NCBI GenBank assembly: GCA_051252455.1
Contig: JBPOFM010000009.1
Span: 90,941 to 154,940 of the forward strand
From: JBPOFM01 sp051252455
GTDB lineage: Bacteria; Bacteroidota; Bacteroidia; Flavobacteriales; Flavobacteriaceae
Length of the DNA stretch: 64,000 nucleotides
Direction of reading: 5' to 3'
Each line of letters starts with the position of its first letter. Positions within the stretch are counted from its first letter, which is position 1. The notes beneath the pieces are model-generated. The model saw only the letters and a list, made by a program, of their open reading frames with translations, ran no database searches and was not told the origin of the DNA. A program made the position numbers and the translations under genes. Shown here one piece after another: positions 1-9,136 of the stretch.

Positions 1-1
1 T

Positions 2-2341
2 AATAAAATCAAAACGATAAAACCATCTTCAACAGTACTTTCATGCGATTTGGTCAATGACACTATCTATTTATCTACATTAAAAAATGGCATTTTCAAT
101 TTGGAAGATGACATTTTAAAACCATTCATTGTTAGTGAATACTTGGTAGATGCCAAGGTCGTTTCCATCAGTAATTATAAAAATCAATTGTTGATTATGA
201 CATCTCTTAAGGGATGTTTTTTATATGAAAACGGAAAATTAAAACCTTGGAATTCAGAGATCAACCAAATTTTAAAGGAGCAGCAATTAAATAGTTTCTC
301 ACTATTACAGAATGGAAACATGGTATTTGGCACCATCAAAAACGGGGTGTATGTTACGGATGCATATGGCGTTGTTGTTTACCATATCAGTAAGGAAAAT
401 GGCTTGATGAATAATACGATTTTGAACCAACTTATCACTGATGATCAGGAATTATGGCTTGCTTTGGACAATGGAATAGCATCCGTTAATTTAAAAAGTC
501 CGCATACTTTTTATAACGATGTGACCGGGAAATTAGGAGCTGTTTACGATGTCATTTTGCACAACGATATAATGTACGTCGGCAGTAATACTGGACTGTA
601 TTATATAGACAAACAGAACAATCTTAAGTTCATTGAAGACTCACAAGGTCAAGTTTGGGATTTAAAGGAAATCAATGGTCAATTATTTTGTGGGCACAAT
701 GATGGCACCTATCTAGTTGAAGCTGATAAGATAAAACTCATATCTAGTTTTACGGGAGGATGGGTGTTAAGAAAAGTTCCTGAACAGAATGATCTTTATA
801 TTCAAGGTACTTATGCAGGGCTCGTTAAATTCAAGGAAGAAAAGTCTTCTTGGAAAGTTGATCATTTGGGTAGACCTACTAGTCCAATTCGTTTTTTGGT
901 GTTTGAAGATGCGCATACGGCTTGGGCGGCACATGCTTATAAAGGTCTGTTTAAGATTAAATTCGGAACTAATTATGACACCATCCAGGAGATAAAGGAT
1001 TACAGTACCAAAGGAATTAAATCCGATTATAATATAAGGGTTTATAAACTAAAATCTGACATTTGTTTCAAAACTAATGACGGTTGGCAGAAATATGAAC
1101 CATTATTGGATAGTATTGTTCCCTTTAAATTTTTAAACGAACGGTTTAGTAAGGACGCCTACATTATCTCGGAAGAAGACAGTGATATCATCGCTGTAAA
1201 AAATAGAAACTTTGTTGAGTTTACATCGTTTTCAAATCCTGATTACCATCTGTCATTATCTAATAAATATTTTAAGAAACGACTTATAATAGGGTACGAA
1301 AGAATTTCTAACATCAAGGATTCTATCTACGCGCTCAATTTAAATGACGGATTTATGCTGGTGAACAGTCATCAAAATGCTGAGCAGAATCAATTGATTC
1401 AACCTTTCATTGAATTGGTCGAAGTTGATAACCAATTGATTGATATAAGTTCGTTTCCGCTTCAAATTTCCCACAAAAGTAAAAACATTAGTATTTCGGT
1501 ATCTTCACCTAACTCAAGAAACCATTTTTTTGAGTATTCAATTACCAATCCAGATGCTTCTCGTTGGTATCCTTTAGAAAGAGAGAAGTTGGAGTTTTCT
1601 AACTTAAGTGATGGTGAGTATGAGATTCTTTTACGCACAACTAACGCTTCAGGTATGGTATCACCCAATACGTCAGTACAGTTTATCGTGTTACCACCAT
1701 GGTACAAAACCATGAAAGGATTTGTGTTATTGCTAATAGGTTCATTAGCCACGTTCATCATTGTATATGCATTGCATAAACGTAAGGTGAGAAAAGAGCA
1801 GAACCTTTTAAAGCGAAAGTTTGAGTTAGATCAAGAAGAATTGCTAAAGAAAAAGACAAAAGAAAATGATCGAAAGATTTTTCAATTAAAAAATGAAGCG
1901 TTAAAAAATGAGGTCAAATTAAAAAGCAAACAATTGGCGAACACCGCCATGGCGCTCATCAAAAAGAATGAGGCACTACAGGACCTTAAGAACGAATTAG
2001 TGCAGCACAAATCAAATTTTGACAATCCATTTTCTTATAAAAAGCTGATCAAAAAAGTGGATCATTCTATTGGACATAATGACGAATGGAAAGTATTTGA
2101 ATATAATTTTAATCAAGTACATGAGGAATTTTTCCATGAGTTAAAAGCCAAGTTTCCAAATCTAACTCATAAAGATTTAAAAATATGTGCGTATATAAAA
2201 ATGAATCTTACAACAAAAGAGATTGCACCACTTTTAAACATTTCAACAAGGGGTGTAGAGACCCAGAGATATCGACTTAAACGCAAGTTAAATTTAGAAT
2301 CTGATAAAAACGTGGTGGATTTTCTGTCAAACTTTAGATAA
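2..2341 (+). CDS. Triple-Y / LuxR-HTH membrane regulator of the sus operon (5' truncated)
   Basis: The reading frame is open to the left edge, so the N-terminus is missing; a TTG at 50 is only an internal codon. The visible part reads as a periplasmic sensor made of beta-propeller repeats (for example LKNGIFNLEDD, TIKNGVYVTDAYGVV), then a Y_Y_Y-type Ig-like domain (EYSITNPDASRWYPLE), one membrane helix near residues 555-577 counted from the TTG (GFVLLLIGSLATFIIVYALH), a charged coiled coil, and a C-terminal LuxR-type helix-turn-helix (LTTKEIAPLLNISTRGVETQ). There is no kinase or receiver domain, so it is not a hybrid two-component sensor. In this family, propeller/Y_Y_Y/LuxR proteins sit beside SusCD operons, as here (about 200 nt upstream of susC, same strand). 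I infer that it binds a glycan breakdown product outside and activates the operon. The ligand is unknown. Confidence 0.85.
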   Translation, partial: NKIKTIKPSSTVLSCDLVNDTIYLSTLKNGIFNLEDDILKPFIVSEYLVDAKVVSISNYKNQLLIMTSLKGCFLYENGKLKPWNSEINQILKEQQLNSFSLLQNGNMVFGTIKNGVYVTDAYGVVVYHISKENGLMNNTILNQLITDDQELWLALDNGIASVNLKSPHTFYNDVTGKLGAVYDVILHNDIMYVGSNTGLYYIDKQNNLKFIEDSQGQVWDLKEINGQLFCGHNDGTYLVEADKIKLISSFTGGWVLRKVPEQNDLYIQGTYAGLVKFKEEKSSWKVDHLGRPTSPIRFLVFEDAHTAWAAHAYKGLFKIKFGTNYDTIQEIKDYSTKGIKSDYNIRVYKLKSDICFKTNDGWQKYEPLLDSIVPFKFLNERFSKDAYIISEEDSDIIAVKNRNFVEFTSFSNPDYHLSLSNKYFKKRLIIGYERISNIKDSIYALNLNDGFMLVNSHQNAEQNQLIQPFIELVEVDNQLIDISSFPLQISHKSKNISISVSSPNSRNHFFEYSITNPDASRWYPLEREKLEFSNLSDGEYEILLRTTNASGMVSPNTSVQFIVLPPWYKTMKGFVLLLIGSLATFIIVYALHKRKVRKEQNLLKRKFELDQEELLKKKTKENDRKIFQLKNEALKNEVKLKSKQLANTAMALIKKNEALQDLKNELVQHKSNFDNPFSYKKLIKKVDHSIGHNDEWKVFEYNFNQVHEEFFHELKAKFPNLTHKDLKICAYIKMNLTTKEIAPLLNISTRGVETQRYRLKRKLNLESDKNVVDFLSNFR

Positions 2342-2375
2342 GGTAGTCCAATTTTGAGAATTTAACATTAATTGA

Positions 2376-2486
2376 CTACGTCATTTATACGCCATACTGT
2401 TAAATTTCAAACGATTTCGGTTGTTTATAGGTAACTTGATGCTACGTCATTAGTAACGTTCTTATATTTTTACAGTGTTGACGTAT
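2376..2486 (+). promoter_or_regulatory. Candidate operator: three CTACGTCA-type motifs upstream of susC
   Basis: The 205-nt gap between the regulator and susC holds a perfect 10-bp direct repeat, CTACGTCATT, at 2376-2385 and 2442-2451 (66 bp apart, about six helical turns). The sequence TGACGTAT at 2479-2486 matches the reverse complement of the same core in 7 of 8 bases. The motif was not seen in the other gaps of the locus. It could be the binding site of the LuxR-type regulator encoded just upstream; that is inference. No exact TAnnTTTG promoter box was found here; TATCTTGT just before the susC start is only a weak match. Confidence 0.4.
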
Positions 2487-2546
2487 CTAAAATGTAAACA
2501 AAATGTTAAATCTTTTCGAAACGCTTAGTATCTTGTGTTCACTAAC

Positions 2547-5500
2547 ATGAAAACAAACCATTATATGAAAGCGAAACATAAGTTGCTGTTATTACTTTTT
2601 TTAGTTACTACTTTTTCTTTTGCCCAAGAGATAGATATCTCTGGATCGGTTACAAGTGCCGATGACAACCTTCCTTTGCCGGGAGTGAATGTCATAATAA
2701 AAGGTACTACAACTGGGACAAACACAGATTTTGATGGTAATTATAAACTGAAAGTACAAAGAGGTGCCGTTGTTGAATTCAGTTCTTTGGGATTTAAAAC
2801 TGTCACCATTACCATTTCCAACCAAACTACCCTTGATATTGCCATGGAAAGCGATATTGAAAGTTTAAACGAAATTGTTGTTGTGGGATATGGATCTCAA
2901 CGAAAGGTTGATCTTACGGGCGCAATTGCCACTGTAAAGGCCGAAGAAATTCAAAAGACACCAAACAGCAATGTCATGCAGTCCTTGCAAGGAAAGGTTG
3001 CAGGTGTACAAATTGTTAGTAGCGGTTCTCCAGGAGATTCTCCGACTGTGAGATTACGAGGCGTTAATTCCTACCAAGCGGGAAGCAATCCTTTATATGT
3101 TGTAGACGGTGTTTGGTATAACAATATCGATTTTTTAGATCCGACTCAAATTGAGAGTATTTCTGCCTTAAAGGATGCGTCATCTATTGGTATTTTTGGT
3201 CAAAGCGGCGTCAATGGAGTTATTATTATCGAGACTAAAAGCGGAAGAACAGATCAAAAACCTGTGTTCACCTATAATGGTTATACAGGGATGCAGTATG
3301 CACAAAATGTAGTAAAAATGGCAAATTCCGAACAATTTGCAACAATGGTGTATGAATCTGGTAATGCTGCGCAGGCTCAATTTATTGAAAACTCAATCGC
3401 TAGATATGGACGAAGTCGTATCAACCCAAATTTACCGGATGTAAATACAGATTGGTATGAAGAAATTTTGAGACCAGCAGCCATTTCAAGCCATGGTATC
3501 AATGTTGCAGGTGGAACCGAATCTACTACCTATAGTGTAGGTGCTAATTATTTTTCACAGGACGGAATCTTGGACATGAAAAATGAATATGAGCGTTTCA
3601 ATATTAGCTCAAATATTGATGTAAAAATATCTGATAGATTCAAGATTGGTACAAATGCCATTTTTAGTAATGCTACTAAATACAATCCTGAAAACGGTGC
3701 TTGGTTTCAAGCCTACTTCGCTGTACCAATTTTACCAGTATATGACTATGTTAATACCCAAGCGAGGACTACACCATATTCTGATGCAACATTTTTAGGA
3801 TATAGGGGAACTCAAAATCCTTTTCCTATTATGGATTATAATGAGAACCAGTTGAAGATAAGAAAGGTTTTAACCAGCATATACGGTGATTTTTCTATCG
3901 TTCCTGATAAATTGGTTTTTAGATCCTTTTATAGTCATGATTATTCTACAATTTCCGAACGGAACGTAAGGTTGCCATATTATATTTCTGGAAATTCCAA
4001 TAGAGAACAAGCAGAAACCACAATTAGGAAAGCACAGGAAACCTATTCAACCCAACAATGGGACAATACATTAACCTATACGGATACGTTTGGTGATCAC
4101 AATCTGAAGTTATTGGCAGGATCTTCTTTTTTCGATATTCAGGAAAATAAATTCAATGCTACAGGAGGAGACGTTCAGGGTATCGCATTTGAAAGTTCAT
4201 GGTATTTAGACTTTGCTGATCCAGCATCTTTTTCGGATAATGTAAATGAAATAGGAGATCGAAATTATAGTCTTCGTTATTTTGGTAGAGTAGAATATAA
4301 TTTCAATGATCGCTATCTATTGAATGCTACGGTTAGTCATGAAGGTAATGGTAGGTTTCCAAGAGAGATTTGGAGAACAACCCCTCAAATTGGTTTAGGC
4401 TGGGTGATTTCAGAGGAAAACTTTATGCAAGATAATGGTGTGTTCGACTTTTTAAAGATCAGAGGAAGTTGGGGACAACTACTTAACGGCGCATTGGGTG
4501 GTAGTGCAGGAACTAGAACCATTAGTCAAGTTTCTTTAGACCTTGCAGATTTACTAACCAATGGAATTGTGAGTACCAATAATTTTACAGATTTAGTTAG
4601 GGAAGTACTTGAGGAAACCAACGTAGGTATTAGTGCTAGAACTTTTAATAATAGATTGACTTTAGAAGCCGATTATTTCATCAGGGACACAAAAGATTTG
4701 GTGGTTCCAGTACAACAAGCCATTGTTGGTAACACCCTCTTGATGAATGTAGGTGAAATGAGAAATAAAGGGTTTGAAGTCATGGCAGGATGGAGCCAAA
4801 AAATTTCTGATAATTGGAGCTTTAATGCTAGCGCTAACTTCTCAACGCTTGATAACGCTGTGACAAAAATTGATAGCGATCAAGGTTACTTTGACACTGG
4901 TAGTGCAGAGTTCCGTCAAAGACTTATTGTCGGTGAGCCAATCAATTCCTTTTTTGGTTATGAAGTTGCAGGTGTCTATCAAAACGATAACGAAATTGCT
5001 AATGACCCAATTGCTGTTACCAACGGGCTTGTTCCTGGGGACTTCAGATACGCCGATCAAAATGGTGACGGAATTCTAGATGACAGTGATCGTGTGGTTT
5101 TAGGATCATATTTACCTACCTTTACTTATGGTGGTAATATTAGCTTGTCTTATAAAAACTTTGATTTTTCTGTCGCGGTTTATGGACAAACAGGAAATCA
5201 AATCCTGAATAGAAAAAGAGGTGAAGTTGTATTTACCAATGACACCAACATTGATGCTGACTTCGCAACCAATCGTTGGCATGGAGAAGGAACAACCAAT
5301 TCCTATCCATCGGCCGCTGGAAGACTAAAACCTTGGAACCAAAGAATGAGTTCGTTTTATGTAGAAGATGGAGATTATTTCAGAATACAGAATATTCAAT
5401 TGTCCTATACTATACCTTCAGGTGGATTGATTGGTGATAGAATGCCTGAAACAAAGGTGACATTTACCGCAGAGAGACCTTTTACATTCTTTAAGTACAA

Positions 5501-5591
5501 TGGCTTTAATCCAGAAGTCGCCAATGGAGTTGACCGTGAAGTTTACCCGGTTCCTGCAGTCTTTACTTTAGGACTAAATATAAAAATTTAA
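2547..5591 (+). CDS. SusC/RagA-family TonB-dependent outer-membrane receptor
   Basis: Outer-membrane importer that, with SusD, takes up oligosaccharides using energy from TonB. In order: a signal peptide ending near TTFSFAQ; a carboxypeptidase-regulatory-like beta-sandwich (GSVTSADDNLPLPGVNVIIK); a TonB-box-like segment (LNEIVVVGYGSQ); the plug domain (QSLQGKVAGVQIVSSGSPGD, RLRGVNS, PLYVVDG); and a long beta-barrel to the C-terminus. The length (about 1,014 residues) is normal for the family. I use the ATG at 2547; the frame extends to a GTG at 2535, and an ATG at 2565 would also leave a good signal peptide (MKAKHKLLLLLFL). SusD follows after 14 nt, so the two are co-transcribed. The neighbouring enzymes suggest a glucan-type substrate, but nothing in the receptor itself shows which one. 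Confidence 0.95.
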   Translation: MKTNHYMKAKHKLLLLLFLVTTFSFAQEIDISGSVTSADDNLPLPGVNVIIKGTTTGTNTDFDGNYKLKVQRGAVVEFSSLGFKTVTITISNQTTLDIAMESDIESLNEIVVVGYGSQRKVDLTGAIATVKAEEIQKTPNSNVMQSLQGKVAGVQIVSSGSPGDSPTVRLRGVNSYQAGSNPLYVVDGVWYNNIDFLDPTQIESISALKDASSIGIFGQSGVNGVIIIETKSGRTDQKPVFTYNGYTGMQYAQNVVKMANSEQFATMVYESGNAAQAQFIENSIARYGRSRINPNLPDVNTDWYEEILRPAAISSHGINVAGGTESTTYSVGANYFSQDGILDMKNEYERFNISSNIDVKISDRFKIGTNAIFSNATKYNPENGAWFQAYFAVPILPVYDYVNTQARTTPYSDATFLGYRGTQNPFPIMDYNENQLKIRKVLTSIYGDFSIVPDKLVFRSFYSHDYSTISERNVRLPYYISGNSNREQAETTIRKAQETYSTQQWDNTLTYTDTFGDHNLKLLAGSSFFDIQENKFNATGGDVQGIAFESSWYLDFADPASFSDNVNEIGDRNYSLRYFGRVEYNFNDRYLLNATVSHEGNGRFPREIWRTTPQIGLGWVISEENFMQDNGVFDFLKIRGSWGQLLNGALGGSAGTRTISQVSLDLADLLTNGIVSTNNFTDLVREVLEETNVGISARTFNNRLTLEADYFIRDTKDLVVPVQQAIVGNTLLMNVGEMRNKGFEVMAGWSQKISDNWSFNASANFSTLDNAVTKIDSDQGYFDTGSAEFRQRLIVGEPINSFFGYEVAGVYQNDNEIANDPIAVTNGLVPGDFRYADQNGDGILDDSDRVVLGSYLPTFTYGGNISLSYKNFDFSVAVYGQTGNQILNRKRGEVVFTNDTNIDADFATNRWHGEGTTNSYPSAAGRLKPWNQRMSSFYVEDGDYFRIQNIQLSYTIPSGGLIGDRMPETKVTFTAERPFTFFKYNGFNPEVANGVDREVYPVPAVFTLGLNIKI

Positions 5592-5605
5592 AAAAAAACG
5601 CACAT

Positions 5606-7159
5606 ATGAAAAATTTAAAACTATCAATTAAATCGTTTGCACTGTTTGTGATTGCGAGCAGTATGCTCTTAGTTGCTTGTAGTGACAAATTGGAAGAGAA
5701 CGATGGCCAATTGTCGGCTGATGACTTGGATTACACAAACATGGATGACATGATATTGCCCCTGTTAGGTGCATATTCTCGTACCTATAAAATTAACGAC
5801 CAATCAGATGGAGGATGGGAAAATCCTATGCTGATGGGTGTTCGAGGTGATGATGTAAATTCAGGAGCCGAAGGAGATCAACCATTATATGTGGCCATGG
5901 ATATGTATTCCTATGATAATGGCTTTTGGATGCTAAATCAGGTGTGGAACAACTACTATGGAATTTTGGCAGATATGGTGAATACAAAAGAAACTATTTT
6001 GCGTTTCAAGGAATTTGCAACGGGAGATGATATTGCTAGAGCTGACCAATATATCGCAGAAGCAGAATTTTTGAGTGCTTATCAACATTTCAATATGTCT
6101 CGTATGTGGGGAGACATCTACATTATCAAAACCACTGATTTCGATACAGAAATTGACAATGGACTTGATACTAAAGAGGAAGTCATGCAGTACATTTCTG
6201 ACTTAATGGATGAAGCAATCCCATATCTTCCTAATTCAAGACCAAATGAACGTACCGATATTCCTGGTGGCATCACCAAATACACAGCATTGGCTTTAAA
6301 AGCTATGGCGCAATTGGAATTGGAAAATTACCAAGAAGTAGCCAACGCAACAGGTCAAATCATCAACGATGGCGGTTTTAGTCTTTATCCAAGTTTTTAT
6401 GAACTCTTCAAAAAACCTGGCGAAAGAAGTAACGAAAATTTATTTGAGCTACAATATTCTGACTTCAATATGTCATCGGGTGCTACATTTATTCACAACT
6501 ACAATCCATTTGGCCCAACAAGCTGGACTCCAGCTGTGGAAGGAGCATCTGCAGGATGGGGCTTCTATGAGCCTAGTCTTAAATGGATGAAATTCATGCT
6601 AGACAGGGGAGAAAACGATCGTTTGGTAACAAGTGTACTTTTTACGCCAGAAGGAATTGAAGAATTGGAATCTGACCCGGCATACGCAAATTTGCCTGCT
6701 TTTGTGTCTAATACAACGCCTGATGGAGATATTATCAATAATTCAGTACGAGCAAATTTCTTTAGTGGGAAACATTATTTGCCCTCAAACCAATTGACTG
6801 AAAGCAGGAATGCCTATGGTTCAGGAAAAAATCATATCGTATTTAGATATCCAGAAATTCTCTTGATGTATGCAGAAGCTTTGACGAGAGGTGCAAGTGG
6901 CAATGGTATGACAGCAGACCAAGCCGTTAATATCGTAAGGACGAGAGTTAATTTAGCTCCATTGTCAGGTGTGACTTCAGATCAAGTGATGGAAGAGAAA
7001 TTTGCTGAATTGGGAATGGAATGGGGAGTTCGCTATTTTGATATGATCAGACTTAATGAGTACAACGAATTAAGCTATGATGGTAGAACATTTACTGCAG
7101 ATAAAGAATTGCTTCCGTATCCACAAGCACAGTTGGACTTGCTACCTTTCGAATACTAA
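5606..7159 (+). CDS. SusD/RagB-family glycan-binding lipoprotein
   Basis: Surface lipoprotein that forms the lid of the SusC channel and delivers oligosaccharides to it. The N-terminus is a lipoprotein signal with lipobox LLVAC (Cys25) followed by Ser-Asp, as usual in Bacteroidota. The helical SusD fold is recognisable from the TPR-like part (ADQYIAEAEFLSAYQHFN, MSRMWGDIYIIK) and the typical C-terminal blocks (IVFRYPEILLMYAEAL, EFAELGMEWGVRYFDMIRL-like segment, LLPYPQAQLDLLP). The length (517 residues) is normal. It lies 14 nt after susC and 19 nt before the LamG lipoprotein, in one operon. Ligand specificity cannot be read from the sequence. Confidence 0.95.
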   Translation: MKNLKLSIKSFALFVIASSMLLVACSDKLEENDGQLSADDLDYTNMDDMILPLLGAYSRTYKINDQSDGGWENPMLMGVRGDDVNSGAEGDQPLYVAMDMYSYDNGFWMLNQVWNNYYGILADMVNTKETILRFKEFATGDDIARADQYIAEAEFLSAYQHFNMSRMWGDIYIIKTTDFDTEIDNGLDTKEEVMQYISDLMDEAIPYLPNSRPNERTDIPGGITKYTALALKAMAQLELENYQEVANATGQIINDGGFSLYPSFYELFKKPGERSNENLFELQYSDFNMSSGATFIHNYNPFGPTSWTPAVEGASAGWGFYEPSLKWMKFMLDRGENDRLVTSVLFTPEGIEELESDPAYANLPAFVSNTTPDGDIINNSVRANFFSGKHYLPSNQLTESRNAYGSGKNHIVFRYPEILLMYAEALTRGASGNGMTADQAVNIVRTRVNLAPLSGVTSDQVMEEKFAELGMEWGVRYFDMIRLNEYNELSYDGRTFTADKELLPYPQAQLDLLPFEY

Positions 7160-7178
7160 TTGAGAACAAATTTTAAAA

Positions 7179-8921
7179 ATGAAAACAATGAAAAATATCT
7201 ATAAATACTTTTTAGGAATTGCTCTTCTTATGCTTTTAGGGTCATGCTATGATGGTATTGATTCTATCTCGGAAGTGGATCCAGGACCAGATGCTGGAGC
7301 TCCTATCGTGACGATTGTAAGACCAACGGATGGTTTGGCAATTTCCGATCCAAATACAGTGTCCACCGTTAACATCGAATTGAGAGTGGAAGATGATATT
7401 GAGGTTGGTAACATTACAGTGACTTTGGATGGTAACCAAATTGGATACTTTGAAGCGGGTACATACCTAGATTATAGAAACGTCACGAAACAAATGACCT
7501 ACGATAATATTACCATAGGAGAGCATTCCATTAGTGTAACGGCTACAGATTTGGCAGGTAATACAACAACTTCGATTGCAAATTTCACCAAAGAACCTCC
7601 ATATACACCAATGTATCCTGGAGAGATATTCTACATGCCATTCGATGGCGATTTTACCGATTTGGTAACGTCCACCTCTGGAACAGAAGTAGGAAGTCCA
7701 GGTTTCAACCTAACGGATGCCATATCAGGTAGTTCTTATAAAGGTGCCGCAAATTCTTATGTCACGTTTCCTTCAGTAGGTTTGGCGCAAGGAAGCAACT
7801 TTAGTGCTACATTTTGGCTAAAAATAGATGCGTCGGATACCAGAGCGGGCATTATCAATATCGCTCCTGCAGACCCTGCGGCGCCTGCAGATAAACCAAG
7901 CGGATTTGGTTTGATTCGCGAAGGGAGTGCAACTGCTCAAAAATTTATTTTATTGACAGGTAACGGCACTAATGCAACTTGGGTGAATCCAGGTGATCCT
8001 GCAACAATTGATCCAACGCTTAACGAATGGGTGCATTTCGGAATCGTAATTTCTGAAACGAGTACCGCATTGTACATGAATGGTGAATTGGCCGGACAAA
8101 CGGATTTTACAGGTATTGATTGGACAGGAGTTGGAAACTTATCGATCATGTCTGGAGATCCTAACTTTAATGGATGGGGCCATAAAACGGAAAAGGGTCA
8201 AATGGACGAATTGAGATTGTACAATATGTCGTTGTCGCAAAGTGAGATTAAAACTATCATGGTTAAAGATCAAGCAGCCTTACACATGACTTTTAATGGT
8301 AATTTCAAGGACGCTATCAGTGGAGACTCCGCGTCAGAAGTAGGCAATCCTGGAATTGCCTTTGGAGCTGGTGTATCAGGTGATGCTTACCAAGGTGCAG
8401 CTGATTCTTACCTTACTTTTCCTTCAGGTGGTTTGGCTCAAGGATCGAATTTTAGTACAACTTTTTGGCTAAAAATAGATGCATCAGATACCAGAGCAGG
8501 CATTATTAATATTGCGCCTGCCGATCCAGCTGCACCAGCTGATAAACCTAGTGGTTTTGGTCTGATACGTGAAGGAAGTGAAACAGCCCAAAAATTTATA
8601 CTTCTTACAGGTAATGGAGCAAATGCAACATGGGTGAATCCGGGTGATCCTGCAACCATTGACCCAACGCTTAACGCATGGGTTCATTTCGGTATTGTAA
8701 TTTCACAAAACAATACCCAACTTTATATGAATGGCGTATTGGTGGGTGAATCGGCTTTCACCGGAATCGATTGGTCCGGTGTGGGAGATCTATCCATTAT
8801 GTCTGGTGATCCTAATTTTAATGGATGGAATCATAAAACAGAGAAGGGACAAATGGACGAGCTTTATATGTTCAAAAAAGCACTTTCAGCCGAAGAAATC
8901 AATTTATTGATGAACGATTAA
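7179..8921 (+). CDS. Surface lipoprotein with Ig-like domain and two LamG/ConA-like modules (probable glycan-binding protein)
   Basis: It occupies the SusE/SusF position directly after SusD, where surface glycan-binding proteins are found. It has a lipoprotein signal (LLMLLGSC, Cys23), an Ig/cadherin-like domain at about residues 40-137 (PIVTIVRPTDG, ITVTLDGN, ISVTATDLAGN) and two tandem LamG/concanavalin-A-like jelly-roll modules at about residues 144-363 and 364-580, each ending in a KGQMDEL-type segment. No catalytic motif of a known hydrolase family is evident, so binding rather than cleavage is more likely, but LamG-like folds also occur in laminarinases and cannot be excluded by eye. 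The two modules share a 38-residue identical core encoded by divergent codons (see the repeat entry). The next gene starts 215 nt later, so a secondary promoter or processing site may lie between. Confidence 0.85.
   Translation: MKTMKNIYKYFLGIALLMLLGSCYDGIDSISEVDPGPDAGAPIVTIVRPTDGLAISDPNTVSTVNIELRVEDDIEVGNITVTLDGNQIGYFEAGTYLDYRNVTKQMTYDNITIGEHSISVTATDLAGNTTTSIANFTKEPPYTPMYPGEIFYMPFDGDFTDLVTSTSGTEVGSPGFNLTDAISGSSYKGAANSYVTFPSVGLAQGSNFSATFWLKIDASDTRAGIINIAPADPAAPADKPSGFGLIREGSATAQKFILLTGNGTNATWVNPGDPATIDPTLNEWVHFGIVISETSTALYMNGELAGQTDFTGIDWTGVGNLSIMSGDPNFNGWGHKTEKGQMDELRLYNMSLSQSEIKTIMVKDQAALHMTFNGNFKDAISGDSASEVGNPGIAFGAGVSGDAYQGAADSYLTFPSGGLAQGSNFSTTFWLKIDASDTRAGIINIAPADPAAPADKPSGFGLIREGSETAQKFILLTGNGANATWVNPGDPATIDPTLNAWVHFGIVISQNNTQLYMNGVLVGESAFTGIDWSGVGDLSIMSGDPNFNGWNHKTEKGQMDELYMFKKALSAEEINLLMND
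7611..8918 (+). repeat. Tandem duplication of a LamG-like module within one gene
   Basis: The two halves are homologous with an offset of about 651 bp (217 codons) in the core. At 7815-7928 and 8466-8579 the encoded 38 residues (starting WLKIDASDTRAG) are identical, yet 20 of the 38 codons differ, all by synonymous changes. Flanking parts of the modules differ in sequence. The duplication is therefore old at the DNA level and the core is held fixed at the protein level. Confidence 0.85.
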
Positions 8922-9088
8922 AAATGAGTTGCCTTTGAATTCGTTCTTCATTTTTAAAGGTGATTCATGTTTACAACTCAAAAACAAAAAAAAGAGGTTT
9001 TATATATTATAACTTGAATTAACATGGTGTCATTCATATAATTGAAGGGTAAGCTGTAAAACTTTTGAATTAGTCTATTTGCATTTTG

Positions 9089-9114
9089 GCTGCATTTCTC
9101 CCAAGGGATGCAGC
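9089..9114 (+). promoter_or_regulatory. Stem-loop in the 5' leader of the first GH144 gene
   Basis: GCTGCA at 9089-9094 pairs perfectly with TGCAGC at 9109-9114; inside, CTCCC and GGGA can extend the stem. It ends 22 nt before the ATG at 9137. It is not followed directly by a T-run, so it does not look like a simple terminator. It could protect the 5' end of a processed downstream mRNA segment or tune expression of the hydrolases relative to susCD. The rest of the 215-nt gap (8922-9136) shows nothing I can name. Confidence 0.35.
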
Positions 9115-9136
9115 TAAAATTTACCAAATTTTTTTT

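Noticed and set aside
2535..2546. GTG start for SusC, four codons upstream of the ATG
   Set aside because: The ATG at 2547 (or 2565) gives a normal signal peptide without a rare start codon.
9086..9136. Upstream extension of the first GH144 protein
   Set aside because: It would run through the stem-loop and place 17 polar residues before an otherwise clean lipoprotein signal starting at 9137.
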